Assembly (NCBI RefSeq): GCF_003590795.1
Contig: NZ_QYUL01000001.1
Span: forward strand, 1,133,001-1,197,000
Origin: Azospirillum cavernae
Lineage (GTDB): Bacteria; Pseudomonadota; Alphaproteobacteria; Azospirillales; Azospirillaceae
Length of the DNA: 64,000 nucleotides
Direction of reading: 5' to 3'
Numbering within the stretch: position 1 is the first letter of the stretch; the number at the start of each line of letters is the position of its first letter. The notes under the pieces were generated by a model that was not told where the DNA came from, did not search any database, and saw nothing but the letters and a program-made list of their open reading frames with translations. Shown here one piece after another: positions 36,062 to 44,846 of the stretch. The translations under genes were made by a program, and so were the position numbers.

Positions 36062-36982
36062 ATGTCCAGCAGTCTGAATCTGAACCGGATCGCCCATTTC
36101 GTCGCCGTGGTGGACACCGGGTCTTTCACGGCGGCGGCGGAAAAATTGGGAGTCACCAAGGCTGTGGTCAGCCAGCATGTCGCCCGGTTGGAGCAGGAGG
36201 TGCAGGCCACCCTGCTGGTCCGCACCACCCGCCGCCTGACCCCGACCGAGGCCGGGATCGCCTTTCACCGCTCCTGCGCCGCCATTTTGGAACAGGCTGA
36301 GGCGGCGGTCGCCAAGCTGTCGGAAAGCACCGACACCCCGTTCGGCACGGTGCGGGTGACGGCCCCCTTCGATTACGGAACGGCGATTCTGGCCCCGGCG
36401 GCGGCGGAGTTGTGCCGACGTCACCCCGGCTGCCGCGCCGATCTGGTTCTGACCGACCGCAGTTTGGATTTGGTGGCGGAAAAGCTGGATCTGGCCATCC
36501 GCGTCGGCTGGTTGGCCGACAGCAGCCATCAGACTCGGCGGATCGGCGGCTTTCGGCAATTGCTGGTCGGCGCGCCGGATTTGGTCGATCACGCACCCTT
36601 GCGCCATCCGGGCGAGCTGACGGCCCTGCCCTGGGTCGCGCAATCCACCCTGCGCACCCCGCTGCGTTGGAGTTTCAGCCACGCCGGCGGCGACGCCGCG
36701 ACCATCGAGGCCAGCGCCGCCGTCACCGTCAACGCCACCCCGGCGGTGCGCGCCTGCGTGCTGGCCGGGGCGGGCGTCGCGGTCATTCCCGATTATCTGG
36801 TGACGGCGGACATCGCGGCGGGACGGCTGCGCCATCTCCTGCCCGACTGGAGTTTGCCGGAGGGCGGCATCCATGCGGTCTTTCCATCGGCCCGCTACCG
36901 CTCCGGCATCGTCCGCGCCCTGGTCGATCTGCTGATCCGCGCGCCGCACATGGGCCTCAGCGGCGAGGGTGACGCCCCATGA
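36062..36982 (+). CDS. LysR-family transcriptional regulator
   Basis: A 306-residue regulator. The N-terminal winged helix-turn-helix (about 5-64) reads LNRIAHFVAVVDTGSFTAAA, then KLGVTKAVVSQHVARLEQEV. The periplasmic-binding-protein-like effector domain (about 90-295) includes GTVRVTAPFDYGTAILAPAA, LDLVAEKLDLAIRVGWLADS and LAGAGVAVIPDYLVTADIAA. It is divergent from the DsbA-like/MBL pair, with a perfect palindrome in between, and so probably controls that pair and itself. The inducer is unknown. Confidence 0.93.
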   Translation: MSSSLNLNRIAHFVAVVDTGSFTAAAEKLGVTKAVVSQHVARLEQEVQATLLVRTTRRLTPTEAGIAFHRSCAAILEQAEAAVAKLSESTDTPFGTVRVTAPFDYGTAILAPAAAELCRRHPGCRADLVLTDRSLDLVAEKLDLAIRVGWLADSSHQTRRIGGFRQLLVGAPDLVDHAPLRHPGELTALPWVAQSTLRTPLRWSFSHAGGDAATIEASAAVTVNATPAVRACVLAGAGVAVIPDYLVTADIAAGRLRHLLPDWSLPEGGIHAVFPSARYRSGIVRALVDLLIRAPHMGLSGEGDAP

Positions 36983-37000
36983 TTCCACGCCGCCGCGCGA

Positions 37001-37453
37001 TCAGGCGTGCAGGGCAAGCCCCTTGATCGCCTTGTCCACCGATTTTTTCGGGCCGTGCAAGGCAAGCCCAACGAAATCGAGCGCGTCGGGATCGCCCTCG
37101 GCGAAGACCGCCCGGTTGGCCGAGTCATGGCCGGTGGCGAACATCGCCGCGACGTAGGGGACGATGGTCAATCCACGTTCCACCGCCACCCGATGGGCGG
37201 ACCGCAAGTCTGCGACGTCGGCGGCGAAAACCAGAATGGGCTGTCCCAGCATGGGGCTGTAACGCCGCCCCGCCCCATCGACATAGGGTTCGCCAATGGC
37301 GTCAGGGGCGGAGGCGGCGACGCCGGTGGCCAGAAAGGCCGCGACATTCAGCTTTTGCCAGACCGCGAGATCAGACCGGACAATGAGCGCGACTTTGTCG
37401 TCGAACACAGGGCGTTCGGACACAAGGCGTTCTGACATGGGAAGATTGGACAT
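37001..37453 (-). CDS. DUF2000-family protein
   Basis: A 150-residue cytoplasmic protein. The core starts DDKVALIVRSDLAVWQKLNV (about 18-37), continues with MLGQPILVFAADVADLRSAH, and ends with VEGDPDALDFVGLALHG-like text (FAEGDPDALDFVGLALHGPK). This is the DUF2000 pattern, a peptidyl-tRNA-hydrolase-like fold with no established activity. The first 12 residues contain a degenerate duplication (MSERLVSERPV). It lies 45 bases downstream of an AraC regulator on the same strand; the two are probably cotranscribed. Confidence 0.82.
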   Translation of the reverse strand: MSNLPMSERLVSERPVFDDKVALIVRSDLAVWQKLNVAAFLATGVAASAPDAIGEPYVDGAGRRYSPMLGQPILVFAADVADLRSAHRVAVERGLTIVPYVAAMFATGHDSANRAVFAEGDPDALDFVGLALHGPKKSVDKAIKGLALHA

Positions 37454-37498
37454 GGACGGTGAACTCCTTTCGCCGCCATTCTTCCCGCCCCGCGCGCC

Positions 37499-38323
37499 TC
37501 AGTCTGGAACGTCCGTGCAGATTCGGCGATAAGCGGCGGGCGTCATCCCATAGGCGCGACGGAACCAGCGGCCCAGATGGCTTTGATCGGCGAAGCCAAC
37601 CTCCGCCGCCGTCGGGGCCGGAGCCAGCCCCGTCGCCAACAGCCGCCGCGCCGCTTTCAACCGCAGCCGCACGAGATAGGCGTGGGGCGATTGTCCGAAC
37701 GCCTCGCGAAACAGCCGGTTCAGGCGAAAACGGTCCACACCGGCCATCATGGCCAACGCGTCGAGACCGACATCCTCCACCATCCGGGCGTGCAGCGCGT
37801 CGCGCGCCCGCAAGGCGGCGGACGCGGGCCGGGTTCGGCACGGCGCGGCGTCGGGCGCCACATGGCTGGTCAGGCGCCGGACCAGATGATCCAGCCCAAG
37901 ATCGCGGGCCAACCGCCCTTCCCCATCGTGAAAGGACGAAAAGGCGGCGCTGATCGCCCGCGCCAGACCCGGATCATCGCTCAAGGTCGCCCGAAAACTC
38001 AAAGACGCGGCGGCGCCCGACTCCCGAACGCCCTCGGCGCGCGCCGCGAGAATGTGGATCGGCAGATAGAGCATGGCGTAGGTGAAGCCCTCGTCCACCG
38101 GGCTGCGCCCATCATGCACCTCGCCCGGCTCGATCAAAATCGCCCGACCGGGTGTGCTGATGTTGGTTTGGCGGCGGCATTGGAACTGCTGCACGCCCCG
38201 TTCGGTCACGCCAACCAGACATTCGTCGTGATCGTGCGGATCATAGGCGTGCCCGGTGAAGTGGGCGCGGATGGTCTCGATTCCGGTGTCGGCGTCACGC
38301 CGAACCGACAGCCAATTCTCCAT
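37499..38323 (-). CDS. AraC-family transcriptional regulator
   Basis: A 274-residue regulator if started at 38323 (MENWLSVRRDADTGIETIRA). An alternative ATG at 38365 also has a GGAG ribosome site. The N-terminal cupin (about 20-105) shows HAYDPHDHDECLVGVTERGV and a conserved ILIEPGEVHDG. The two C-terminal helix-turn-helix motifs (about 175-272) read GLDALAMMAGVDRFRLNRLF and TAAEVGFADQSHLGRWFRRA, ending YGMTPAAYRRIC. It precedes the DUF2000 gene on the same strand and is divergent from serB. Confidence 0.92.
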   Translation of the reverse strand: MENWLSVRRDADTGIETIRAHFTGHAYDPHDHDECLVGVTERGVQQFQCRRQTNISTPGRAILIEPGEVHDGRSPVDEGFTYAMLYLPIHILAARAEGVRESGAAASLSFRATLSDDPGLARAISAAFSSFHDGEGRLARDLGLDHLVRRLTSHVAPDAAPCRTRPASAALRARDALHARMVEDVGLDALAMMAGVDRFRLNRLFREAFGQSPHAYLVRLRLKAARRLLATGLAPAPTAAEVGFADQSHLGRWFRRAYGMTPAAYRRICTDVPD

Positions 38324-38489
38324 CCCGTCCCACCCTCGCCCAAGCGCCTGAACGCGCGACGCCATTGTCGCTCCATACGCGCGCAGGCTCCAGCGCTGGC
38401 TTCGTTTCCCTGAACCTTCGTTGGACCCTGCCCACCGGCTGTGGTAGGCAGCGGCGAAAGGCCCCTTCGCTTGCCGGGACACCCACGCC

Positions 38490-39392
38490 ATGAACGCCGT
38501 CGCCACGCTGATCGCCCCCCGCTCCGTCACGCTTGACGAGAGCGTCGTTCTGTCCGCCCGCGCGGCGCTGGTCGCGCTGGGCGCCGACGCGGGCGCGCCC
38601 GACTGGCTGGCGCCGGGAACCGCCTGCGACCTGCCCTTTGGCAATCTGGCGCCCGAACAGGCCGAGGCGGCGATCCGCCACGCGTTGAGCGGCCCGACGT
38701 TGGACATTTTCGCCCAGCCCTTCGCCACCCGGCGCAAGCGGCTGCTGATCGCCGACATGGAATCGACCATCATCGAACAGGAGATGCTGGACGAGTTGGG
38801 CGATTATGTCGGGCTGAAGGACCACATCGCCGCGATCACCGCCCGCGCCATGAACGGCGAAATCGACTTCAAGGAGGCGGTGCGCGAGCGGGTCGCCCTG
38901 TTGAAGGGGCTGAAGGAATCGGTGATCGACGAGGTTTGGCAGCGCGCCACCCTGATGCCGGGCGCGGCGCAACTGATCGCGACGATGCGGGCCAACGGCG
39001 CCGCCTGCGTTCTGGTGTCGGGCGGTTTCCGCTGCTTCACCCGCAAGGTGCGCGACTGGGTCGGCTTCAACGACGACCGGGGCAATGGGCTGGAGATCGT
39101 CGACGGCGTGATGACCGGGCTGGTCGAGGAGCCGATCCTCGACAAGGACAGCAAGCTTGAGGCTCTGCTCGCCTACGCCGGGGAACATCGGGTGCCGATG
39201 GTGGAGACGATGGCGGTCGGCGACGGGGCGAACGATTTGCCGATGCTGCTGGCCGCCGGTCTGGGCGTCGCCTATCATGCCAAACCGTCGGTGGCGGCGG
39301 AGGCGCGCGCGCGGGTGGATCACGGCGATCTGACGGCGCTGCTCTACGCCCAAGGCTACCGGATCGACGAGTTCAAGGATCGCGTTTCCTAA
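38490..39392 (+). CDS. serB: Phosphoserine phosphatase
   Basis: Final step of serine synthesis, hydrolysis of 3-phosphoserine. The 300-residue protein has an ACT-like N-terminal region (1-80) and a HAD domain. Motif I is LLIADMESTIIEQEMLDELG (about 85-104); here the second acidic position, normally Asp in DxDST, is Glu. Other motifs are LVSGGFRCFTRKVRDWVGF (motif II serine), the lysine in ILDKDSKLEALLAYAG and METMAVGDGANDLPML (motif III/IV). The length and helical cap match SerB. The Asp-to-Glu change at the general acid/base position is notable. It is followed 22 bases later by ltrA on the same strand. Confidence 0.93.
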   Translation: MNAVATLIAPRSVTLDESVVLSARAALVALGADAGAPDWLAPGTACDLPFGNLAPEQAEAAIRHALSGPTLDIFAQPFATRRKRLLIADMESTIIEQEMLDELGDYVGLKDHIAAITARAMNGEIDFKEAVRERVALLKGLKESVIDEVWQRATLMPGAAQLIATMRANGAACVLVSGGFRCFTRKVRDWVGFNDDRGNGLEIVDGVMTGLVEEPILDKDSKLEALLAYAGEHRVPMVETMAVGDGANDLPMLLAAGLGVAYHAKPSVAAEARARVDHGDLTALLYAQGYRIDEFKDRVS

Positions 39393-39414
39393 CCCACCAC
39401 CCGCGAGGCGAGGC

Positions 39415-40611
39415 ATGACAGGCGAACACCGGCGGCGCGGGCTGTTGCGCCCGCGCGGCGGTCACGAGGCGGGCCGCGTCACCTTTGTCGAGCTGTTCTT
39501 CGATCTGGTCTTCGTCTTCGCCGTCACCCAACTGTCCCACACGCTGGCCGCTCATCCGACGGTCGGCGGGGCGCTGGAAACCGGGATGCTGTTCCTGGCG
39601 GTCTGGTGGGTGTGGATCTTCACCTCCTGGGTCACGAACTGGCTGGACCCGGAACGCACGCCGGTGCGGCTGTTGTTGCTTGGCCTGATGTTCGCCGGGT
39701 TGATCCTGTCCTCCTCCCTGCCCAGCGCGTTCGCCGGAGGGGCGTTGGTCTTCGCGGCGGCCTACAGCGTCATGCAGGTTGGCCGTTGCCTGTTCATGCT
39801 GTGGGCGCTGAAGGGCCACGCGCCGGGCAACCACCGCAATTTCCAACGAATCACCGCGTGGCTGTCCACCAGCGCCCTGCTGTGGATCGGCGGGGCGCTG
39901 CTCGGCGGGACCGGGCAATTCGCCCTGTGGGGCGCGGCGTTGGTCATTGAATATCTGTCGCCGATCGCCGGTTTCTGGACTCCCGGCCTTGGCCGCTCGA
40001 CCACCGCCGATTGGGACGTCGAGGGCAGCCACATGGCCGAGCGCTGCGCCCTGTTCATCATCATCGCGCTGGGCGAATCGATCCTCGTCACCGGGGCGAC
40101 CTTCGCCGAGCACGCCCGCTCATTGGAGGCTTTGTCGGCCTTCGCCGTCGCCTTCGTCGGCAGCGTCGCCCTGTGGTGGATCTATTTCGACAAGGGGGCG
40201 GAGCACGCCACCCACCGCATCGCCAGCTCCGCCGATCCCGGACGGTTGGCCCGCATCGCCTACACCTATCTCCATCTGCCCATCGTCGCCGGAATCATCG
40301 TCGGCGCGGTGGGGGACGAACGGATGCTCGCCCACCCGCAGGACGCCGCCAACGCGGCCAGCGTCGCCGTGATCGTCGGCGGCCCGGCCTTGTCGGTGCT
40401 GGGCATCACCCTGTTCAAATGGATCAATTACGACCGCTGGGCGCCGCCGCTGTCGCATCTGGTCGGGTTGGCGCTGTTCGCCCTGCTGGCCGTGGTCGGC
40501 GGCGGCCTGTCGGTTCTGACGCTCGGCGCGGCGGCCACGGCGGTTCTGCTGCTGGTGGCGCTGTGGGAGACCCGCGCGCTGGGGAGTCATACCGGAACGT
40601 CAAGGACTTGA
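39415..40611 (+). CDS. Low-temperature-requirement A (LtrA) family membrane protein
   Basis: A 398-residue polytopic inner-membrane protein with about ten to twelve hydrophobic segments. The LtrA signature is at the start, VTFVELFFDLVFVFAVTQLS (about 22-41), and in the middle, AERCALFIIIALGESILVTG (about 207-226) with a conserved GES. LtrA was first linked to growth of Listeria at low temperature; its molecular role is unknown. It follows serB by 22 bases, so it may share its transcript, but no functional link is evident. The stop codon lies inside a 12-bp hairpin. Confidence 0.9.
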   Translation: MTGEHRRRGLLRPRGGHEAGRVTFVELFFDLVFVFAVTQLSHTLAAHPTVGGALETGMLFLAVWWVWIFTSWVTNWLDPERTPVRLLLLGLMFAGLILSSSLPSAFAGGALVFAAAYSVMQVGRCLFMLWALKGHAPGNHRNFQRITAWLSTSALLWIGGALLGGTGQFALWGAALVIEYLSPIAGFWTPGLGRSTTADWDVEGSHMAERCALFIIIALGESILVTGATFAEHARSLEALSAFAVAFVGSVALWWIYFDKGAEHATHRIASSADPGRLARIAYTYLHLPIVAGIIVGAVGDERMLAHPQDAANAASVAVIVGGPALSVLGITLFKWINYDRWAPPLSHLVGLALFALLAVVGGGLSVLTLGAAATAVLLLVALWETRALGSHTGTSRT

Positions 40612-40618
40612 CGTTCCG
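40593..40618. terminator. Perfect hairpin over the end of ltrA
   Basis: CGGAACGTCAAG (40593-40604) and CTTGACGTTCCG (40607-40618) form a 12-bp stem separated by only two bases. The second arm contains the ltrA stop. There is no T run, so it could be a terminator-like stabiliser or a protein site. Confidence 0.55.
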
Positions 40619-40685
40619 TATTGCGTTCAAACGCCACGCAGGCTTTTCCGCGCCCATGGGGGCGCGCCGCCGCCGTCGCGGCGGG

Positions 40686-40710
40686 CCAGCGGGCGCCAAA
40701 CGCCCGCTGG
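40686..40710 (-). terminator. Hairpin just after the hemerythrin gene
   Basis: CCAGCGGGCG (40686-40695) pairs perfectly with CGCCCGCTGG (40701-40710), loop CCAAA, 3 bases beyond the hemerythrin stop on the minus strand. No U tract follows; it may be a Rho-type or weak intrinsic end. Confidence 0.5.
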
Positions 40711-40712
40711 CG

Positions 40713-41123
40713 TCAGCCCCAAACGCCGCGCACGTAGGGCGTCAACTGCGTGTCTTGCAGGATGATGTGGCGGACCAGCCAGTCGGCGGTGAATTTGTAG
40801 AGCTTTTCGGCGTTCTCGTGCGTCGGATCCACGGAAAAGCGGTTTGACAGCTCGCTGACCAACCGAACCGCTTCGCGGTGCTGGTGCACATGCTCCTCGT
40901 ATTTCGGGTAATGCGCCAGTTGCATGATCCGCTCTTCGCGCGCGAAATGCTCCTTGGTGTATTCCAGCAGCTTGACCAGAATCTTGGCGACGCGGATCGG
41001 CTGGAACCGCTCGCTGGTCAGCGCCGCGTCGAGTTCGTTGAGATACCCGATCAAGTGCTTGTGATCGTCGTCGATGGCTGGCTGACCAACGCTCAACTGC
41101 CGTCGCCACGTGATGACGCCCAT
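40713..41123 (-). CDS. Bacteriohemerythrin
   Basis: A 136-residue oxygen-binding diiron protein from the ATG at 41123 (MGVITWRRQLSVGQPAIDDD) behind GGAGG. The ligand set is complete: His in DDDHKHLIGYLN, His and Glu in EYTKEHFAREERIMQLAHYP, His and His in YEEHVHQHREAVRL, and His plus Asp in WLVRHIILQDTQLTPYV. The pattern is that of single-domain bacteriohemerythrins, used for oxygen storage, delivery or sensing in microaerophiles. It is downstream of fabI on the same strand but separated by a terminator. Confidence 0.95.
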   Translation of the reverse strand: MGVITWRRQLSVGQPAIDDDHKHLIGYLNELDAALTSERFQPIRVAKILVKLLEYTKEHFAREERIMQLAHYPKYEEHVHQHREAVRLVSELSNRFSVDPTHENAEKLYKFTADWLVRHIILQDTQLTPYVRGVWG

Positions 41124-41283
41124 GCCCCCCCGGCCTCCTCCATCGCCGGTCCACCCGATGGAAGGGGCGGTTCCCGGCATCATGCCTGCCGGGGATTATG
41201 GTGGTGTTACCAGTCCGGCCAAACGGTCAGCGGCGTCACACGGCAATTTGACGCACCCAAAGCGCGAGTTCCCGCCCGCCACG

Positions 41284-41318
41284 CAAAACGGGCGGAAGCG
41301 TCGCCGCTCCCGCCCGTT
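41284..41318 (-). terminator. Terminator of fabI
   Basis: AACGGGCGG (41287-41295) pairs with CCGCCCGTT (41310-41318), extended inward by AGCG/CGCT. On the minus strand TTTTGCG follows. Confidence 0.8.
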
Positions 41319-41347
41319 CATCAGAAGACGCTGTTGCTCGGAAACGA

Positions 41348-42133
41348 TCAGCCGATGATCGAATAACCGCAATCGACGTAGGTGGTGTCGCCGGTGATGC
41401 CCTTGGCCCCGTCGGTGGCGAGGAAGGCGGTGGTGTAGCCGACCTCTTCAATCGTCACCAGACGGTGTTCCGGGGTGCGTTCCGCCGCCTTGTTCATCAG
41501 ATCGTCGAAATGAGCGATGCCCGACGCCGCGCGGGTCTTGATCGGACCCGGCGAGATGGCGTGAACGCGGATGCCCTTCGGCCCCAATTCAGCGGCCAGA
41601 TAGCGCACGCTGGCTTCCAGCGCCGCCTTGACCGGCCCCATGACGCCGTAATTGTCGATGACGCGGTTGGCGCCGAAATAGGACATGGTGAACAGCGAAC
41701 CGCCGTTGGTCATCAGCGGCTCGGCGTAGCGGGCCATGCGGATGAAGGAGTGGCAGGAGACGTCCATCGCCTGCTGGAAGCCTTCGCGCGAGCAATCGAC
41801 GACGCGGCCATGCAGGTCTTCCTTCGGCGCGAAGGCGATGCTGTGCAGGGCGAAATCCAGACGGCCCCACTTTTCGCCGATCTTGTCGAAGATCGCCTTC
41901 AACTCGCCCTCGCCGGTGACGTCCACCGGCTCGAAAATTTCGGCCTCAAGCTGCTGGGCCAGCGGCTCGACGTGCTTCTTGGCCTTTTCGTTCAGATAGC
42001 TGATCGCCAGATCGGCGCCCATCGCGCGGAAGGCGCGGGCGCAGCCCCAGGCGATCGACTGGTCGTTGGCGATGCCAAGGATGAGACCCTTTTTGCCTTC
42101 GAGCGTGGCGATGGCGGGAATGATCGTGGTCAT
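41348..42133 (-). CDS. fabI: Enoyl-ACP reductase (NADH), FabI type
   Basis: Last reduction of each fatty-acid elongation cycle. The 261-residue SDR-fold protein begins GKKGLILGIANDQSIAWGCA, the FabI cofactor loop. It has FALHSIAFAPKEDLHGRVVD and the catalytic tyrosine pair and lysine in TMSYFGANRVIDNYGVMGPV-K (the Y-x6-Y-x6-K pattern, about 150-165). The C-terminal AISPGPIKTRAASGIAHFDD is typical of FabI rather than other SDRs. It is monocistronic, with a hairpin terminator behind it and a long AT-richer leader in front carrying promoter-like and FNR-like sequences. Confidence 0.97.
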   Translation of the reverse strand: MTTIIPAIATLEGKKGLILGIANDQSIAWGCARAFRAMGADLAISYLNEKAKKHVEPLAQQLEAEIFEPVDVTGEGELKAIFDKIGEKWGRLDFALHSIAFAPKEDLHGRVVDCSREGFQQAMDVSCHSFIRMARYAEPLMTNGGSLFTMSYFGANRVIDNYGVMGPVKAALEASVRYLAAELGPKGIRVHAISPGPIKTRAASGIAHFDDLMNKAAERTPEHRLVTIEEVGYTTAFLATDGAKGITGDTTYVDCGYSIIG

Positions 42134-42243
42134 GGGACTATCCTGATGTCAGGGTGACGGATTGGGACACCGAAGGCGGTTCCATCTCTGGGCCGACCAA
42201 AGCCGTTGCCCGAAATGCGCGTCGATTTCCTTTTGTGCGTTGC

Positions 42244-42272
42244 ACCATAAACCAAGAAGAACACACAATCAA
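42244..42272 (-). promoter_or_regulatory. Possible housekeeping promoter of fabI
   Basis: On the minus strand TTGATT (42272-42267) is followed after exactly 17 bases by TATGGT (42249-42244). The predicted start, near 42237, is about 104 bases before the fabI ATG. Each hexamer matches the sigma-70 consensus at four positions. Confidence 0.35.
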
Positions 42273-42370
42273 CTTGTTCGTACTGCAACAAAATCGACAT
42301 GAGCATTGCAAAAGTCGATCACTTCGCCGTCGCAGTATAAAGGTCAGATACTATATGGCGCTTTCTTTCA

Positions 42371-42384
42371 TTGATCCACGTCAA
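42371..42384. promoter_or_regulatory. FNR/FixK-like box upstream of fabI
   Basis: TTGATCCACGTCAA matches the TTGAT-N4-ATCAA dyad with one mismatch and fits the TTGAT-C---TCAA style of alphaproteobacterial FixK/FnrL sites. On the minus strand TATAGT (42355-42350) and TATACT (42339-42334) lie downstream. The rest of the 42134-42483 gap is AT-rich with no supported gene. Spacing to either -10 is not the ideal -41.5. Confidence 0.4.
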
Positions 42385-42483
42385 GAACCATCTCTTTTTG
42401 AGACGGTTCACAGACGATCTCTTTGCCGCGCCCGCGATCTGGACGTTTGACGGGGCGGAATGGGACGGCCCCATCCCACCCCA

Positions 42484-43242
42484 TCAATGGTCCGCCGCCG
42501 GAGCCACGGTCTCCTTCACCCCGCCGCCCGCGCTCGTCACCGCGTCGGGCGCCGGGCACAGGGCGGCCATGGCGGAGGCGTCCTGCAACCAATAGGGCGG
42601 CACGCCGTAATAGGTGTGGATGGCCAGCGCCCATTGCCGGTCGCCCATGTCCGGGCGCTGGCTCCCGCTGAAGCGCGGCGCTCCGCTCAAACGCTCCTTC
42701 GACAGCGGCAGGCTGTAGGCGCCGTCGGGGCCGGGTTTGATCAGCGCCCACGGCACCGGGGCCTGGCTGTCGCCGACGCCGAGAAAGCCGCCGCCCAACG
42801 TCACCACCGCGTAAGCGACGCGTCCCGCCTGCGGGTCGATGACAAGATCGGTGATGCTTCCCACGACCGTCCCATCCTCCCCGCGCAACTCGGCCTTGGC
42901 CAGTTGCACGGCGTCGATCACCTGGGGCTTGGCGATGACTTGGCGCAGCCGGTCGGCCTGCCCCAACACCTCAAGACAGGCCGGAACGTCGGTGGGCAGG
43001 CCAAGCCGCAGCGCGCTGAACAGAAGGGCGCGGAGCTGCGCGATCTCCTTGGGCGAAATGGAGGTTGGGGCGGCCTTCACCCCCGCCTCCAACCCGGCGA
43101 TTTGCTCTTTCAGAACAACGATGCCGTCGGCGCAGGCGTCGGCGGCCTGCGCCGCCGTCGCTCCGGTCATCAAACTTCCCAGCGCGCCCAACACAAGAGC
43201 GGCGGCGCGCACGCGGCGCGTCGTGATCGGGAACAGAATCAT
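42484..43242 (-). CDS. Periplasmic PRC-barrel domain protein
   Basis: A 252-residue protein from the ATG at 43242 (MILFPITTRRVRAAALVLGA) with a cleavable signal ending near AAQAAD (about 32-35). A helical region comes first (about 40-110, VVLKEQIAGLEAGVKAAPTS). The PRC-barrel follows (about 115-185: LRGEDGTVVGSITDLVIDPQ, then VAYAVVTLGGGFLGVGDSQA, PVPWALIK). The C-terminus mentions a Trp/Tyr-rich HTYYGVPPYWLQD and two late cysteines are absent apart from LCPAP. PRC barrels bind partner proteins or RNA; the role here is unknown. It lies 107 bases after ureG on the same strand. Confidence 0.82.
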   Translation of the reverse strand: MILFPITTRRVRAAALVLGALGSLMTGATAAQAADACADGIVVLKEQIAGLEAGVKAAPTSISPKEIAQLRALLFSALRLGLPTDVPACLEVLGQADRLRQVIAKPQVIDAVQLAKAELRGEDGTVVGSITDLVIDPQAGRVAYAVVTLGGGFLGVGDSQAPVPWALIKPGPDGAYSLPLSKERLSGAPRFSGSQRPDMGDRQWALAIHTYYGVPPYWLQDASAMAALCPAPDAVTSAGGGVKETVAPAADH

Positions 43243-43349
43243 GGTCGGGGAGTCTCCGGCGTTGGAATTTGGACGTCTCACACCAACGCCCCACCCCGCC
43301 GAAGGTTCCCGACCCGCCGCCTCAGTCCGCCGCCGTCAGCCCGGCCCCA

Positions 43350-43990
<641 letters not shown>

Positions 43991-43994
<4 letters not shown>

Positions 43995-44665
43995 GAGCGG
44001 AACAGCCTCGTGTATTGGGTTTCGTGAATCATCGACGTCCAATCGACGGCCAGCGCCCGGCCGCCGAGATCCTCCAGCGGGGTGGACAGCGCCGCCACCG
44101 CCGCCGCGTGGGTGATGGGGTCGAGCGCGGCCAGCGCCCGTTGCCCGTCGGTCTGCCCCAACGGCACCAGCCGCACCCCCGCCGAAACGAGGTTGGCGGC
44201 GAAGGCGTGCAGACAGGCGGTCAAGGCCGGTCCCTCCGCCACGCCGATCAGGGCCGATACCAGGGCGACGGCGACGGAATAGGCGGGCGGGCGTCCGGTC
44301 GCGGTCAAAACCTTGTCCCAGCGCGCCAAGCCGTCGAGCGGCCACGCGGCGCGGATCGCCAGCAGAAAGGCGGTTCCCTGCGCGCGGGATTCCAGCGCGG
44401 TTTCGCTCGACGCCCGCATCGCGTCGGCCCGCTCCACCGCCCAGGCGAAGGCGGCCTCGTCCCCCGCCCGCACCGCGCGGTGGATGGCGAGGAACAGCGC
44501 GCCGTCCGTCCGCCCGGCCCCGTGGCGCAGGATCCCGTCCAGCCAGACGATCAACGTGGCGCGGTCGCGGACCAACCCGCGCTCCACCGCCGCCTCGATG
44601 CCATGGCTGTAGGAAAAGCCGCCGACGGGAAAGGATGGCGACAGCCACGCCAACAGCCGGGTCAT
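43991..44665 (-). CDS. ureF: Urease accessory protein UreF
   Basis: All-helical protein that gates UreG activity during urease maturation. The ATG at 44665 gives [20 protein letters not shown] and 224 residues, the normal UreF start and length; the open frame upstream runs through a palindromic repeat and is not coding. Characteristic [20 protein letters not shown] and late [20 protein letters not shown] are seen. It is coupled to ureG by ATGA. A repeat element of about 150 bases separates it from ureE. Confidence 0.95.
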
Positions 44666-44696
44666 TGCGTGGGTGGAGAGGCCCGCCGCCTCAAGT

Positions 44697-44845
44697 CCCT
44701 CTCCCATTTTGGGAGAGGGAAGGGACCCATGCGTCGCATGGGAAGGGTGAGGGGTTGGTCGAGGATCGGAAGGCTCCCTGTCTGGACAGCCCCTCACCCT
44801 CCCCGCCTCTGGCGGGTCCCCTCCCTCTCCCGAGGCGGGAGAGGG
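44697..44845. repeat. Compound palindromic repeat element between ureE and ureF
   Basis: A run of nested hairpins filling the gap: CCCTCTCCC/GGGAGAGGG (44697-44719), CCCATGCG/CGCATGGG (44726-44742), long-range GGGTGAGGGG (44745-44754) with CCCCTCACCC (about 44790-44799), CCCGCC/GGCGGG, and CCCTCTCCC/GGGAGAGGG again (44823-44845). The outer arms recur in the element at 46177-46285. It resembles dispersed REP-like intergenic repeats of alphaproteobacteria. Confidence 0.85.
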
Positions 44846-44846
44846 C

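Noticed and set aside
42154..42450. Open frame of about 98 codons in the fabI leader region (plus strand)
   Set aside because: No ribosome site, unusual composition, no recognisable fold; the region looks regulatory.
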